From Streptomyces sp. M41(2017) (GTDB lineage Bacteria; Actinomycetota; Actinomycetes; Streptomycetales; Streptomycetaceae): DNA of 64,000 nt. Where the stretch lies: positions 1,550,001 to 1,614,000 of the forward strand of contig NZ_MWFK01000001.1 in assembly GCF_002078175.1 (NCBI RefSeq), in the 5' to 3' direction. Positions within the stretch are counted from its first letter, which is position 1. Each line of letters begins with the position of its first letter. This document shows positions 53,019 to 61,626 of this stretch, piece after piece. The position numbers and the translations under genes were made by a program. Under the pieces are notes generated by a model, which was not told the DNA's origin, did no database searches, and worked only from the letters and a program-made list of their open reading frames with translations.

Positions 53019-54628
53019 CCACCGTCCCGGACGTCTCCGCCGCGTCGGTCACCCCGGTCGTCGTCCGTCTGAAGCTCTCCCTGCTGCGCAACGGGCTGCG
53101 CCAGTCCGGGGGGCGGCGGGCCGCGTACATCGTCTCCGTCGTCGTCGCCCTGCTCGTCGCGGCGCTCCAGCTGCTCGGCCTGATCGCGCTGCGCGGCAAC
53201 GAGCACGCCGCCGCCGTCTCGCTGCCCCTGGTCGCGGTGCTGGCGCTCGGCTGGGCCGTGATGCCGCTGTTCTTCCCCAGCGGCGACGAGACCCTCGACC
53301 CGACGCGTCTGGTGATGCTGCCGCTGCGCCCGCAGCCGCTGGTCCGGGCGCTGCTGGTCGCGTCCCTGGTCGGCGTCGGACCGCTGTTCACGCTGTGTCT
53401 GCTGACCGGTTCGGTGATCTCGGTCGCGCACGGGGCCACGGCCTGGGTGACGGCGGTCGTCGGGGTCGTCCTCGCCCTGCTGGTCTGCGTGGCCCTCGCA
53501 CGGGCGGTCGCGGCGGCCAACATCCGGCTGCTGTCGAGCCGCAAGGGCCGTGACCTTGCGGTGCTCAGCGGCCTGGTCGTCGCGGTGGGGGCGCAGCTGG
53601 TCAACTTCGGGGCCCAGCGCCTCGGTTCCTCGGGCGGACTGTCGGCCCTGGATCCGGCGGCGGAGGTACTGCGCTGGGTGCCGCCCGCCTCGGCGATCGG
53701 CGCGGTGGACTCGGCGAGCGAGGGTTCGTACGGGAGCGCGGTCGTGCAGCTGGCGCTGTGCGGGGCCGCCCTGGCGGGGCTGCTGGCCCTGTGGTCCCGC
53801 CATCTGACGCGGCTGATGACCTCCCCGGACGGGTCGACGCTCCAGGCCGCGGAGCCCGCCGCGCGGGAGCGGGGGTCCTCGGGGCTCGGGCGGCTGCTGC
53901 CGGCCGGGCGCACGGGCACGGTCATGGAGCGCAGCCTCCGCTACGTGTGGCGCGACCCGAAGACCAAGGCGGCCTGGGTGACGTCCCTGGCCATCGGGCT
54001 GATCGTGCCGGTGTTCAACGCCCTGCAGGGCACCGGCTCGGCCTACTTCGCGTGCTTCGCGGCGGGCATGCTCGGGATCCAGATGTACAACCAGTTCGGG
54101 CAGGACACGTCCGCGTTCTGGATCGTCGCGATGACGATCTCCTCGACCCGGGACGCCTACGTCGAACTGCGCGGGCGGGCGCTGGCCCTGCTGCTGATCA
54201 CCCTGCCGTACGCGACGCTGGTGACCGTGCTGACGACCGCGCTGCTCGGCGCCTGGCGGCAGCTGCCGGAGGTGCTCGGCCTGTCGTTCGCGCTGCTCGG
54301 GGCGATGCTGGCGACCGGGGCCTGGTCCTCGGCCCGTTTCCCGTACTCCATCCCGCAGGAGGGCTACAAGAACGTGGCGCCCGGGCAGGCCGGTCTCGCC
54401 TGGATCGCCATCTTCGGCGGGATGGTCTCGGCCGCCCTGCTGTCCGCCCCCGTCATCGCCCTGACGATCTGGCTGAACGTGAGCGCGGACGGGGACCGGT
54501 GGAGCTGGCTGCTGCTGCCGCTGGGGGCCCTGTACGGCGCCCTGATCACCCTGCTGGGGCTGCGTCTGGCGGCGCCCCGGACGGCCCGCCGGCTGCCGGA
54601 GATCCTGGCCGCGGTCAGCAAGGGGTAG
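53015..54628 (+). CDS. ABC transporter permease
   Basis: 537 residues with about 12 hydrophobic helices in two halves, separated by a charged cytosolic loop near 255-310 (SPDGSTLQAAEPAARERG). Overlaps the ATPase gene by four bases, so the two form one transporter. Such ATPase/permease pairs without a binding protein are exporters; the substrate is unknown. It is convergent with the hydrolase gene with about 50 bp between. Confidence 0.87.
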   Translation: MTTVPDVSAASVTPVVVRLKLSLLRNGLRQSGGRRAAYIVSVVVALLVAALQLLGLIALRGNEHAAAVSLPLVAVLALGWAVMPLFFPSGDETLDPTRLVMLPLRPQPLVRALLVASLVGVGPLFTLCLLTGSVISVAHGATAWVTAVVGVVLALLVCVALARAVAAANIRLLSSRKGRDLAVLSGLVVAVGAQLVNFGAQRLGSSGGLSALDPAAEVLRWVPPASAIGAVDSASEGSYGSAVVQLALCGAALAGLLALWSRHLTRLMTSPDGSTLQAAEPAARERGSSGLGRLLPAGRTGTVMERSLRYVWRDPKTKAAWVTSLAIGLIVPVFNALQGTGSAYFACFAAGMLGIQMYNQFGQDTSAFWIVAMTISSTRDAYVELRGRALALLLITLPYATLVTVLTTALLGAWRQLPEVLGLSFALLGAMLATGAWSSARFPYSIPQEGYKNVAPGQAGLAWIAIFGGMVSAALLSAPVIALTIWLNVSADGDRWSWLLLPLGALYGALITLLGLRLAAPRTARRLPEILAAVSKG

Positions 54629-54680
54629 CCGCCGGTCCGGACGGGCGGGTCCGGACGGGCGGGACGTCGCGGACGAGGCC

Positions 54681-55547
54681 CTAGCCGGTGAGGACGCCGT
54701 CCAGGAACGGCTCGATCGCGGCGCGCCACGCCTCGGGCTGGTCGTAGTGCACGAGGTGGCCGGCGTCGGCGACCTCCGCGTACTGGCCGCGGGGCAGGAC
54801 GCGGACCATCTCCTGGGCCTCGGCGCGGCCCAGCTCGCCGTCGAGGCCGCGCACGACCAGCGTGGGGCACCGGACCTGCGCGAGCTCCTCCCAGTGCGCG
54901 TCGTACACCCACGTCTGGCGGGACTTGAGCATCTGGCGGGGTTCGAAGACGGGGCGCCAGCCGTCGGGGGACTCGTGCATCACCTCGGCGTAGAACTCGC
55001 CACGGGAGGGGGTGCGGCGCTCCACCCAGGGGTCGTCCTCGCCGAACCACTTCCGGACGTCGGCCAGGGTGGCGAAGGGGGCGGGCCAGGCTCTGAACCA
55101 GTCCTCCCACTCGCGCTGCGAGGCGGCGCCCAGTGCCGAGGCCCGCATGTCGCAGATGATCAGGGCGCGGACCAGGTCGGGGCGCTTGGCGGCGAGCTGC
55201 CAGCCGGTCAGGGCGCCCATCGCGTGGCCGATGACGACCGCCGGTCCGAGACCGAGCTGGTCGAGGGCGGCCTCGGCGTCCTCCACGTAGGCCTCACGGG
55301 TGTACTCGGCCTCCGGGGCCTTGTCGCTCTGTCCGTGTCCGCGCTGGTCGAGCGCGACGGCGCGGTGCCGCTCGGAGAGCCAGCGGGCGGTGGACGCCCA
55401 GTGCGAGGCGCGGCCCATCAGGCCGTGCAGTAACAGCACGCCGGGCGCCTCGGAGGCCCTCGGCTGGTCGGCCTTGGGAGGATCGGCGAACTCCCAGGCA
55501 GCGAGGCGTACACCGCCCGCTCCCGTCACGTCGATGCGCCGCACCAT
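54681..55547 (-). CDS. Alpha/beta hydrolase fold protein with Ala at the nucleophile position
   Basis: 288 residues from ATG 55547; the longer upstream frame lacks a family-like sequence. Fold motifs are VLLLHGLMGRASHW near 37-50, VALDQRGHGQSDKA near 68, VVIGHAMGALTGW near 107, then VRGLDGEL (acid Asp) near 230 and DAGHLVHYDQP (His) near 258. The nucleophile elbow is G-H-A-M-G: the codon GCG gives Ala where catalytic Ser is expected, while the acid and His remain. Sequencing error aside, this should be non-hydrolytic, perhaps a ligand-binding protein. Confidence 0.8.
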   Translation of the reverse strand: MVRRIDVTGAGGVRLAAWEFADPPKADQPRASEAPGVLLLHGLMGRASHWASTARWLSERHRAVALDQRGHGQSDKAPEAEYTREAYVEDAEAALDQLGLGPAVVIGHAMGALTGWQLAAKRPDLVRALIICDMRASALGAASQREWEDWFRAWPAPFATLADVRKWFGEDDPWVERRTPSRGEFYAEVMHESPDGWRPVFEPRQMLKSRQTWVYDAHWEELAQVRCPTLVVRGLDGELGRAEAQEMVRVLPRGQYAEVADAGHLVHYDQPEAWRAAIEPFLDGVLTG

Positions 55548-56286
55548 CGGTAATGGCACCCCCCTAGCTCGCTCGGACCCGCCCGCTCCCGCTCGACCCG
55601 GCCGGTCCACTCGTACCGCTTCCTGCCGCTGCTCCTGCTGGTCTGCTGCTCGGTGTGTCCCTGGGGTCTCTCCCGGTCCTCCCGCCACGACGCCACGTTA
55701 TCGAATGGGGTTTCGAAACTGGCCTTTCCGGCCACAACACCCCTCGTTCGAGTGACCACCCCGGGGGATTGGCCGCCGCCCTCGCGGGGAGATCTTCAGC
55801 GGGGGGCGGACCGCTCGGGGAAACCGGTCCGAAGGGAATGACCCTGGGAGCTCGGGGCTCCGGGTCATGACGGGGGAGGACAGGCCCCGGCGCCATGCGG
55901 CGCCGGGGCCCTCTCCACGTCTGCGGCACATCCTTGCGCCCCCTCCCCGACCGCACACCGTCGCTCTCCGACACGGTCAAGAGCCCTCAGGTCATATGCC
56001 TCACGCGACAGCCTCGCACGCAAACGGTCCCGGCGCTGCGATTCCGCACACTGAATCTTGGTTTCGGCCAGCTCTCCCGGGCGTCACAACTGCCTCCGCC
56101 GTCCCGGCAGTTGGCGTGTCCGGTGGCGGGCAGGACGGCGGCGCGACGGGTCGCGCGGCGGGCACCCGGGTGCCGGCGTCGAGACCGGCGCACGCCGGTC
56201 CGTCGGCCGGCACCCGGGACCTGCCCCTCGCGGGTACCGAGGCCCGGGAGCGCCGAAGGGAGCGGCGCGGCCCGGGAGGGCGGTGG
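55548..56286. other. Long intergenic region before dmdR1
   Basis: About 740 bp with no supported gene. It contains the terminator at 55883 and a second stem, GACCGGCG/CGCCGGTC (56183-56200, 2-nt loop), amid several CACCCGGG repeats. The stretch 55980-56090 is AT-richer than its surroundings and could hold a promoter or a small RNA, but I see no clear -35/-10 pair there. Confidence 0.4.
55883..55910. terminator. Tight 12-bp hairpin with a tetraloop
   Basis: GGCCCCGGCGCC and GGCGCCGGGGCC enclose ATGC. It is far from any gene 3' end on either strand (330 bp upstream of the hydrolase start, 410 bp beyond the dmdR1 stop), so it may end an unannotated transcript. Confidence 0.65.
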
Positions 56287-56304
56287 GCCGGCCCGGGGGC
56301 CGGC
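56287..56304 (-). terminator. Short hairpin just after dmdR1
   Basis: GCCGGCCC-GG-GGGCCGGC, starting 18 bp beyond the dmdR1 stop on the minus strand. Probable end of the dmdR1 transcript. Confidence 0.6.
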
Positions 56305-56322
56305 GCCTGCGCGGGCGGGGTG

Positions 56323-57015
56323 TCAGCGCTTGGCGACGAACACGTGCGAGGCGACCTCGGACTCCAGCTCCGCGGCCTCGCCGCCGCTGCCCACCAGCAC
56401 ACCGCCCGCCGACTCGGTCACGCTGACCACGGAACCGGGCTGCACGCCCGCCCGCCGCAGCGTGTACATCAGCTGGGCGTCCGTCTGGATCGGCTCACCG
56501 ATCCGCCGGACGACCACGGTCTTGCCGTCAAGACCCGGGTCCAGCTCGGCCAGCGAGACCATGCCGGCGTCCAGGAACGGATCCGCGCCGTCCTTCTCGC
56601 CCAGCTCCTCCAGGCCCGGGATCGGGTTCCCGTACGGCGACTCGGTCGGGTGGCGCAGCAGCTCCAGGACGCGGCGCTCCACCGCCTCGCTCATCACGTG
56701 CTCCCAGCGGCAGGCCTCGGCGTGCACCTGCTCCCACTCCAGGCCGATCACGTCGACGAGGAGACACTCGGCGAGCCGGTGCTTGCGCATGACGCGCGTG
56801 GCCAGCCGCCGGCCCTCGTCGGTGAACTCCAGGTGCCGGTCGCTGGCGACCGCCACCAGGCCGTCGCGCTCCATGCGCGCCACCGTCTGGCTCACCGTCG
56901 GGCCGCTCTGGTCGAGCCGCTCCGCGATGCGGGCGCGCATGGGGACCACACCTTCCTCCTCCAGCTCGAGGATGGTGCGGAGATACATCTCCGTGGTGTC
57001 GATCAGTCCGGACAT
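56323..57015 (-). CDS. dmdR1: DtxR-family iron-dependent regulator DmdR1
   Basis: 230 residues. The N-terminal winged helix (MRARIAERLDQSGPTVSQTV) leads to the dimerisation domain and a C-terminal SH3-like part. All metal ligands fall at exactly the DtxR positions: ancillary site His79, Glu83, His98 and primary site Met10, Cys102, Glu105, His106. It represses siderophore and iron uptake genes with Fe(II) bound. In S. coelicolor dmdR1 carries an antisense gene, adm; long open frames do occur opposite this one but I cannot tell them from GC-driven shadows. No iron box is evident at its own promoter. Confidence 0.93.
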   Translation of the reverse strand: MSGLIDTTEMYLRTILELEEEGVVPMRARIAERLDQSGPTVSQTVARMERDGLVAVASDRHLEFTDEGRRLATRVMRKHRLAECLLVDVIGLEWEQVHAEACRWEHVMSEAVERRVLELLRHPTESPYGNPIPGLEELGEKDGADPFLDAGMVSLAELDPGLDGKTVVVRRIGEPIQTDAQLMYTLRRAGVQPGSVVSVTESAGGVLVGSGGEAAELESEVASHVFVAKR

Positions 57016-57222
57016 TCATGCCCCTTGATTAGCTCTGCCGGAGACTCGACATCCACCGGCGTGTGCGCTGGCCCTGAACTCAATTCTGACGCATAGCACT
57101 GACAAGCGTGCCTCGCCGTCGCAACCGCACGCTGCCGGATGCCCCGCGCGGGCCGCCGTCCCGGCATCCGGACGCCCCTACGCACCCCGGCCGCGGCGCC
57201 CCGACCCGCCCCGCAGGCCGTA

Positions 57223-57245
57223 TTGACAGGGCACTGGTCCAGACC
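57223..57245 (+). promoter_or_regulatory. TTGACA -35 element and DasR-like (dre) site before the SIS gene
   Basis: A consensus TTGACA (57223-57228) is followed 4 bp later by ACTGGTCCAGACC (57233-57245). The DasR-responsive element consensus is ACTGGTCTAGACC-like; this copy differs by one central base and by the last A. The site lies where repressor would block RNA polymerase, 154 bp upstream of the isomerase start. Confidence 0.6.
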
Positions 57246-57398
57246 GCAACGTGATCCGCGACACGACGGGAGTACGGCCGCACCGGCGCACCGGTCCGGC
57301 CGCGCGCCCGCCCGGAGCCGACACCGCCCGGCACCGGGCCGACGCCGGCGGAACGTCCGGGACTTCCGAGCCGACGAGACTTCTAAGGGGCTTCGCCG

Positions 57399-58154
57399 AT
57401 GAGCGACAGCAAGCTGGCCGGGCAGTTCTTCGACGCCGCGATCGGTCTGCTGCAGCGGGTGCGCGACGAGGGCGCCGCCGACATCGAGGCGGCCGGGACG
57501 CTCGTCGCCGACACCGTCACCGAGGGCGGCCGCCTCTTCGCGTTCGGCGCGGGCCACTCCTCGCTCGCCGCCCAGGACATCGTGTACCGGGCCGGCGGTC
57601 TCGCCCTGATGAACCTGCTGACCGTGCCGGGCGTCGTCGGCGTCGACGTCATGCCCGCCACGCTGGGCTCCGCCCTGGAGCGGGTCGACGGGCTGGCCGC
57701 CGCCGTCCTCGACTCCAGCCCGCTGCGCTCCGGCGACCTGCTGGTGATCATCTCGCTGTCCGGGCGCAACGCGCTGCCCGTGGAGATGGCGATGAACGCC
57801 CGCGCCCTCGGGGTGAAGGTCGTCGGTGTCACCTCCGTCGCCTACACCACCGAGACGACGTCACGGCACGTCTCGGGCACCTACCTCAAGGACCACTGCG
57901 ACATCGTCCTCGACTCGCGGATCCCCGTCGGGGACGCCGAGCTGACCCTGGACACCATCGAGGCACCGTTCGCGCCCGCCTCCACCGTCGTCACCACCGC
58001 CCTCCTCCAGGCCGTCATGGCCACCGCCGCCGGCGCCCTCGCCGACCGGGGCATCGAGCCGCCGCTGCTGCGCTCGGGCAACGTCGACGGCGGCCACGAG
58101 TGGAACGGCCGGGTCATGACCGAGTACGGCGACCGGATCTTCTACCGCCGCTGA
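57399..58154 (+). CDS. SIS-domain phosphosugar-binding protein/isomerase
   Basis: 251 residues of the SIS fold: GGRLFAFGAGHSSLAAQDIV near 44, VIISLSGRNALPVEMAMNA near 117, GVKVVGVTSVAYTTET near 138, and GNVDGGHEWN near 230. The family binds phosphorylated amino sugars, as in GlmS-like isomerases, MurQ and AgaS. AAGGGG precedes the ATG. The DasR-like site upstream links it to N-acetylglucosamine use. Divergent from dmdR1. Confidence 0.85.
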   Translation: MSDSKLAGQFFDAAIGLLQRVRDEGAADIEAAGTLVADTVTEGGRLFAFGAGHSSLAAQDIVYRAGGLALMNLLTVPGVVGVDVMPATLGSALERVDGLAAAVLDSSPLRSGDLLVIISLSGRNALPVEMAMNARALGVKVVGVTSVAYTTETTSRHVSGTYLKDHCDIVLDSRIPVGDAELTLDTIEAPFAPASTVVTTALLQAVMATAAGALADRGIEPPLLRSGNVDGGHEWNGRVMTEYGDRIFYRR

Positions 58155-58236
58155 CCCCGCGCCCGCGGCCCGCGCGGCCCGGCTCCCGAGAGGCCGGAGC
58201 CGCCCGGAAAGGTCCCCCGGGGCCGGGCCCGGCGGC

Positions 58237-59619
58237 TCAGGGCCGTGCGATCCGGTCCGCCAGATCCAGGGCGGACGCGATCCGTACGGCCACGTCCTCC
58301 GCGTACCGCGCGTCGGCGCGTTCGAAGCGGCCGCGGCCCGCGCCGCGCAGGAACGTGACGACGCCCAGCGTCCGCCCGCGGCTGCGCAGCACCGTGCACA
58401 GCGAGTGCACCGCGTCCGGCGGCCACTGCCGGGCGAGCGCCCAGCCGCGCGCCTGCTCGGCGTCGGCCGTGCCCGCGCTGGCCCGCACCGATCCGGAGCG
58501 CTCCGCGCACTGCAACGCCGGGTGCCCGTCCGCGTACCTGACCGGCAGCCCGGCCTTGCCGGTCAGCAGGCTCGGGCCGGGGGCACCGGCGGGGGTCGCG
58601 GCGGCGCGGACGAGCCGCACCGGCACGTCGTCGTCCTGGAGGAAACCGCCCGCCACCCGGTCGACCAGGGCGTGGTCGGCGAAGCCCGCGAGGGAGAAGT
58701 CGAGGTGGACGGTGGCGGCCTCGCCGGGGTCCTCGCACTCGGCGGCGGCGCGCGCGGCGCGGTGCAGCTGGTTGGAGCGGAAGCGCAGCAGCGCCGCCTC
58801 CTGCTCGGTCTGCTTGGCCTCCGTCACGTCCTGGAAGAGCCAGCCGACACCGAGCGGCACGGGTTCCTCCGCGAGCGGCGAGGAGAGCCGCAGGAAGCCG
58901 CTGCGCCAGCACCGCCGGGTGTCGCCCTCCGGGGTCCGCACGCTCACCCACATCTCCGCGGGAGCCGGGGGCGCGCCCTCGGCCAGGACGTGCGTGAGGG
59001 CGCTCTCCAGCTCTTCCACGCCCTGGGAGAGCAGTTCCCCGAGGGGGCGGCCGAGGACGGAGGTGCGTCCGGTGCCGAGAGCCTGCGCGGCGTGCGCGTT
59101 GACCACGGCGGGCCGCAGGTCGGCGTCGACGAGGACGACGCCCCAGCTGGCGTTCTCGAACAGGGCCTCGCTCAGGGCTATGGACCGTTCCAGGTCGATC
59201 TGCGCGTGGACCTCGCTGAAGGCGCAGTACACCCCGGCGGGCTTGCCGTCCGGGCCGCGTACGGCGGCGGACTGGGTGCGCACGAGGACGCGGCCGCCGT
59301 CCTTGGTGAGCAGCGCGAACTCGTGGACCTGCCGGCCCGGCGCCTCCATCGCGGACAGCAGCCGGGTCTCGACCTCCTCGGCGTCCGCGGTCCGCACGGC
59401 CCAGCCCGCGAACCCGTGCCGCCCGACCGCCTCGGCGGCGGTCCAGCCCAGGATGCGTTCGGCCTCGCGGTTCCAGTGCGTCACGACTCCGTCGGCGTCG
59501 AACGCGCACAGGGCCGCGTCCATGCCGTCCAGCAGCGCGGCCAGGAGATCCGAACCGTCCCGCTCGGGCTCGTCGGGCCCCAGCTCGTCGGTGGTCCCAC
59601 TACGCCGGGAAGCACTCAC
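58237..59619 (-). CDS. PAS-PAS-GAF sensor protein without output domain
   Basis: 460 residues. PAS1 (about 25-135: DGMDAALCAFDADGVVTHWN), PAS2 (about 145-265: FENASWGVVLVDADLRPAVV), then GAF-like (about 290-455) ending in a helix. It stops where a PP2C phosphatase, histidine kinase or GGDEF domain usually follows in Streptomyces sensors. It could signal through a separate partner. The GTG/ATG start choice at 59619 is supported by the continuous N-terminal sequence only. Confidence 0.78.
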   Translation of the reverse strand: MSASRRSGTTDELGPDEPERDGSDLLAALLDGMDAALCAFDADGVVTHWNREAERILGWTAAEAVGRHGFAGWAVRTADAEEVETRLLSAMEAPGRQVHEFALLTKDGGRVLVRTQSAAVRGPDGKPAGVYCAFSEVHAQIDLERSIALSEALFENASWGVVLVDADLRPAVVNAHAAQALGTGRTSVLGRPLGELLSQGVEELESALTHVLAEGAPPAPAEMWVSVRTPEGDTRRCWRSGFLRLSSPLAEEPVPLGVGWLFQDVTEAKQTEQEAALLRFRSNQLHRAARAAAECEDPGEAATVHLDFSLAGFADHALVDRVAGGFLQDDDVPVRLVRAAATPAGAPGPSLLTGKAGLPVRYADGHPALQCAERSGSVRASAGTADAEQARGWALARQWPPDAVHSLCTVLRSRGRTLGVVTFLRGAGRGRFERADARYAEDVAVRIASALDLADRIARP

Positions 59620-59947
59620 CTGGACCCCCTGCAGGCTGCGTCCGCGTGTACGGCTCGACAGTTCGCTCGCCGGCTCTCATTCAACTCGAACGTGACCCAG
59701 CCCACATCCACTTCCCCGAAGACGGGACGAAATCGTTGCACCCCGGATTCCCGTCCCGCCCGCCCCAGCAGCCCCCGGCCCACCTCGCGGGACCACCCCG
59801 GCCCACCGGGCTCACGACCCTCGAATCCCAGCTCAGCACGTTGCGCAGCACGCTCTGTCACCACCGTCACCCTCCTCGACGTTCCCGGCACCTACCCACC
59901 GCACCGGCGGCTAACGGGGCCGTCCCGGACCCGTTCCGATAAATGGG

Positions 59948-59976
59948 TTGAGCCTCCCCCGATGTGTTCCTAAAGT
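59948..59976 (+). promoter_or_regulatory. Strong vegetative promoter
   Basis: TTGAGC (59948-59953) and TAAAGT (59971-59976) with exactly 17 bp between fit the HrdB/sigma-70 consensus well. It predicts transcription from about 59983 into the non-coding region at 60010-60317. Confidence 0.7.
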
Positions 59977-60009
59977 GATCTGCACGTAGGAGAGGAGGTG
60001 GTTCGGCTC

Positions 60010-60048
60010 ATGACGGAAACCCGGACATACGAGGTGGCTGCGGGCTAG
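60010..60048 (+). CDS. Possible 12-residue leader ORF
   Basis: ATG 60010 with AGGAGG 10 bp upstream reads MTETRTYEVAAG then TAG. The strong promoter 30 bp upstream and the very good ribosome binding site argue that it is translated. It may be a leader peptide for the stem that follows at 60129. I do not recognise the sequence. Confidence 0.4.
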   Translation: MTETRTYEVAAG

Positions 60049-60128
60049 CGGCCCGTTGTCGGACTCGGTTCGGCGCCGGACCCGCATGTGTGTTGTGCAT
60101 GCAGCCGGCCCAATCCAACGCAGTCACC

Positions 60129-60203
60129 CGACCCGCGAACTCGCCGGTACGTCCGGCCCGGCTCCCCCGCCGTCAGGCGCAGGGAACCCGAGTTCGCGGG
60201 TCG
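60129..60203 (+). ncRNA. Structured leader or small RNA: 15-bp stem
   Basis: CGACCCGCGAACTCG (60129-60143) pairs perfectly with CGAGTTCGCGGGTCG (60189-60203), enclosing 45 nt with smaller stems (CCGG-TACGT-CCGG). A stem this long is unlikely by chance and the sequence codes for nothing obvious. It lies about 145 nt into the predicted transcript and about 115 nt before the leader peptide. It could be a regulatory RNA structure or an independent small RNA. Confidence 0.5.
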
Positions 60204-60317
60204 TTCGCGTTCCCGGGGTGACGCCTTCGGCCGGGGCAGCGCCCGCTGCCGTGCGTACGGGCCGCCGGAGTGACGCGGGCCACTGGTGGATCGGGTGGGG
60301 CGCAGTACGCTGTGCCC

Positions 60318-60395
60318 ATGCTTCCGATGCTCGTCCGACGCCGACACGTGGACTACGTGCGCGTCACGAGCATGGGCTGTCGGCCTTCCGCCTGA
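60318..60395 (+). CDS. Putative Cys-containing leader peptide (RRHVD type)
   Basis: 25 residues with the core RRRHVDYVRVTSMGCR. Peptides with RRHVD and C-terminal Cys are annotated in Streptomyces as leader peptides before sulfur and cysteine-related genes, where translation of Cys codons is thought to control the downstream operon. A -10 TACGCT (60306-60311) 6 bp before the ATG gives a leaderless message, the usual arrangement. It ends 127 bp before the 2OG-Fe(II) oxygenase gene. Confidence 0.72.
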   Translation: MLPMLVRRRHVDYVRVTSMGCRPSA

Positions 60396-60522
60396 CCCAG
60401 CCCCCGTTTCCGCCGCGCCGCTCGCGCTGCTCGCACCGCCTCTTCCTCCACCTGGCACCCGTGGCCCCCGCCCCACCCCCGGCGGCCCGCCCGGGCACCC
60501 GTACACCCCGCGGACGCATCCC

Positions 60523-61587
60523 ATGACGACGAACACGTCTCTGCCGAACCCCACGCCCCGCCACAGCCGGCCGGCGTTCCCCTCCTACCAGCAGCTCCCG
60601 ATCATCGACCTGTCCGCCGCCGACCGCGGCCCGCAGGCCCGGGCCCTGCTGCACGCCCAACTCCACAGCGCCGCCCACGACGTGGGCTTCTTCCAGCTCA
60701 CCGGGCACGGTGTCACCGACGCCGAGACGCGTGCGCTGCTCGACGCCATGCACCGGTTCTTCGCCCTGCCCGAAGCGGACCGGCTCGCCCTGGACAACAC
60801 CGGCTCCCCGCACTTCCGCGGCTACACCCGCACCGGCGACGAACGCACCGGCGGGAGCCGCGACTGGCGCGACCAGCTCGACATCGGCGCCGAGCGGCCC
60901 GCTCGCGCGCCCGGGCCCGGCGAGCCCGCGTACTGGTGGCTGGAGGGCCCCAACCAGTGGCCCGCCGCCCTCCCGGAGCTGCGCACCGCCGCTCTCGCCT
61001 GGATCGACCGGCTCAGCGCCGTCGCCGAACGCCTGCTGCGCGAACTGCTCACCGCGATCGGCGCCCCCGCCGGCTTCTACGACCCGGTGTTCGGCGACCA
61101 CGCCCACCCGCACCTCAAACTCGTGCGCTACCCCGGCAGCGCTTCCGACGGCGCCGGCCAGGGCGTGGGCGCCCACAAGGACTACGGGTTCCTGACCCTG
61201 CTCCTCCAGGACCGGGTCGGCGGCCTCCAGGTGCAGCGCGCGGACGGCCTCTTCCACGACGTGCCGCCCCTGCCGGGAGCCTTCGTCGTCAACCTCGGCG
61301 AACTCCTCGAGGTCGCCACCGACGGCTATCTGCTCGCCACCAACCACCGCGTGGTCAGCCCGCCCGGCGCCACCGAACGGTTCTCCGTGCCGTTCTTCTA
61401 CAACCCGCGCCTCGACGCGCGCGTCGAACCGCTGCCCTTCCCGCACGCCTCCGCCGCCCCCGGCGTCACCGACGACCCCGCGAACCCGCTCTTCGCCGAG
61501 TACGGCTTCAACGAACTCAAGGGCAAGCTGCGCGCGCACCCGCTGGCCGCCGCCCGCCATCACGCGGAGCTCCTCACCCCCGCGTGA
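60523..61587 (+). CDS. Isopenicillin N synthase-family 2OG-Fe(II)/non-heme iron oxygenase
   Basis: 354 residues. The N-terminal DIOX_N segment is IIDLSAADRGPQARALLHAQ with VGFFQLTGHGV near 52-62; the iron site is His-Lys-Asp in GAHKDYGFLTLL near 215 and His in TNHRVVSP near 275; the RFSVPFFYNP Arg-x-Ser contacts the cosubstrate. It resembles plant-type and bacterial 2OG oxygenases more than true IPNS. The Cys leader peptide upstream points to sulfur-responsive expression, perhaps oxidation of a sulfur compound; this is inference. GGAC-rich RBS is weak. Confidence 0.83.
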   Translation: MTTNTSLPNPTPRHSRPAFPSYQQLPIIDLSAADRGPQARALLHAQLHSAAHDVGFFQLTGHGVTDAETRALLDAMHRFFALPEADRLALDNTGSPHFRGYTRTGDERTGGSRDWRDQLDIGAERPARAPGPGEPAYWWLEGPNQWPAALPELRTAALAWIDRLSAVAERLLRELLTAIGAPAGFYDPVFGDHAHPHLKLVRYPGSASDGAGQGVGAHKDYGFLTLLLQDRVGGLQVQRADGLFHDVPPLPGAFVVNLGELLEVATDGYLLATNHRVVSPPGATERFSVPFFYNPRLDARVEPLPFPHASAAPGVTDDPANPLFAEYGFNELKGKLRAHPLAAARHHAELLTPA

Positions 61588-61626
61588 CGGCCGACGGCAC
61601 CGTGGACCGGCTCCCGCGGGAGCCGG

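Noticed and set aside
56183..56200. GACCGGCG/CGCCGGTC stem as a separate small RNA
   Set aside because: The loop is only 2 nt and the region is full of GC-rich short inverted repeats; no promoter was visible.
55867..57096. Adm-like antisense gene opposite dmdR1
   Set aside because: An open frame exists, and adm is described in S. coelicolor, but nothing in the sequence separates it from the antisense shadows seen across all genes here.
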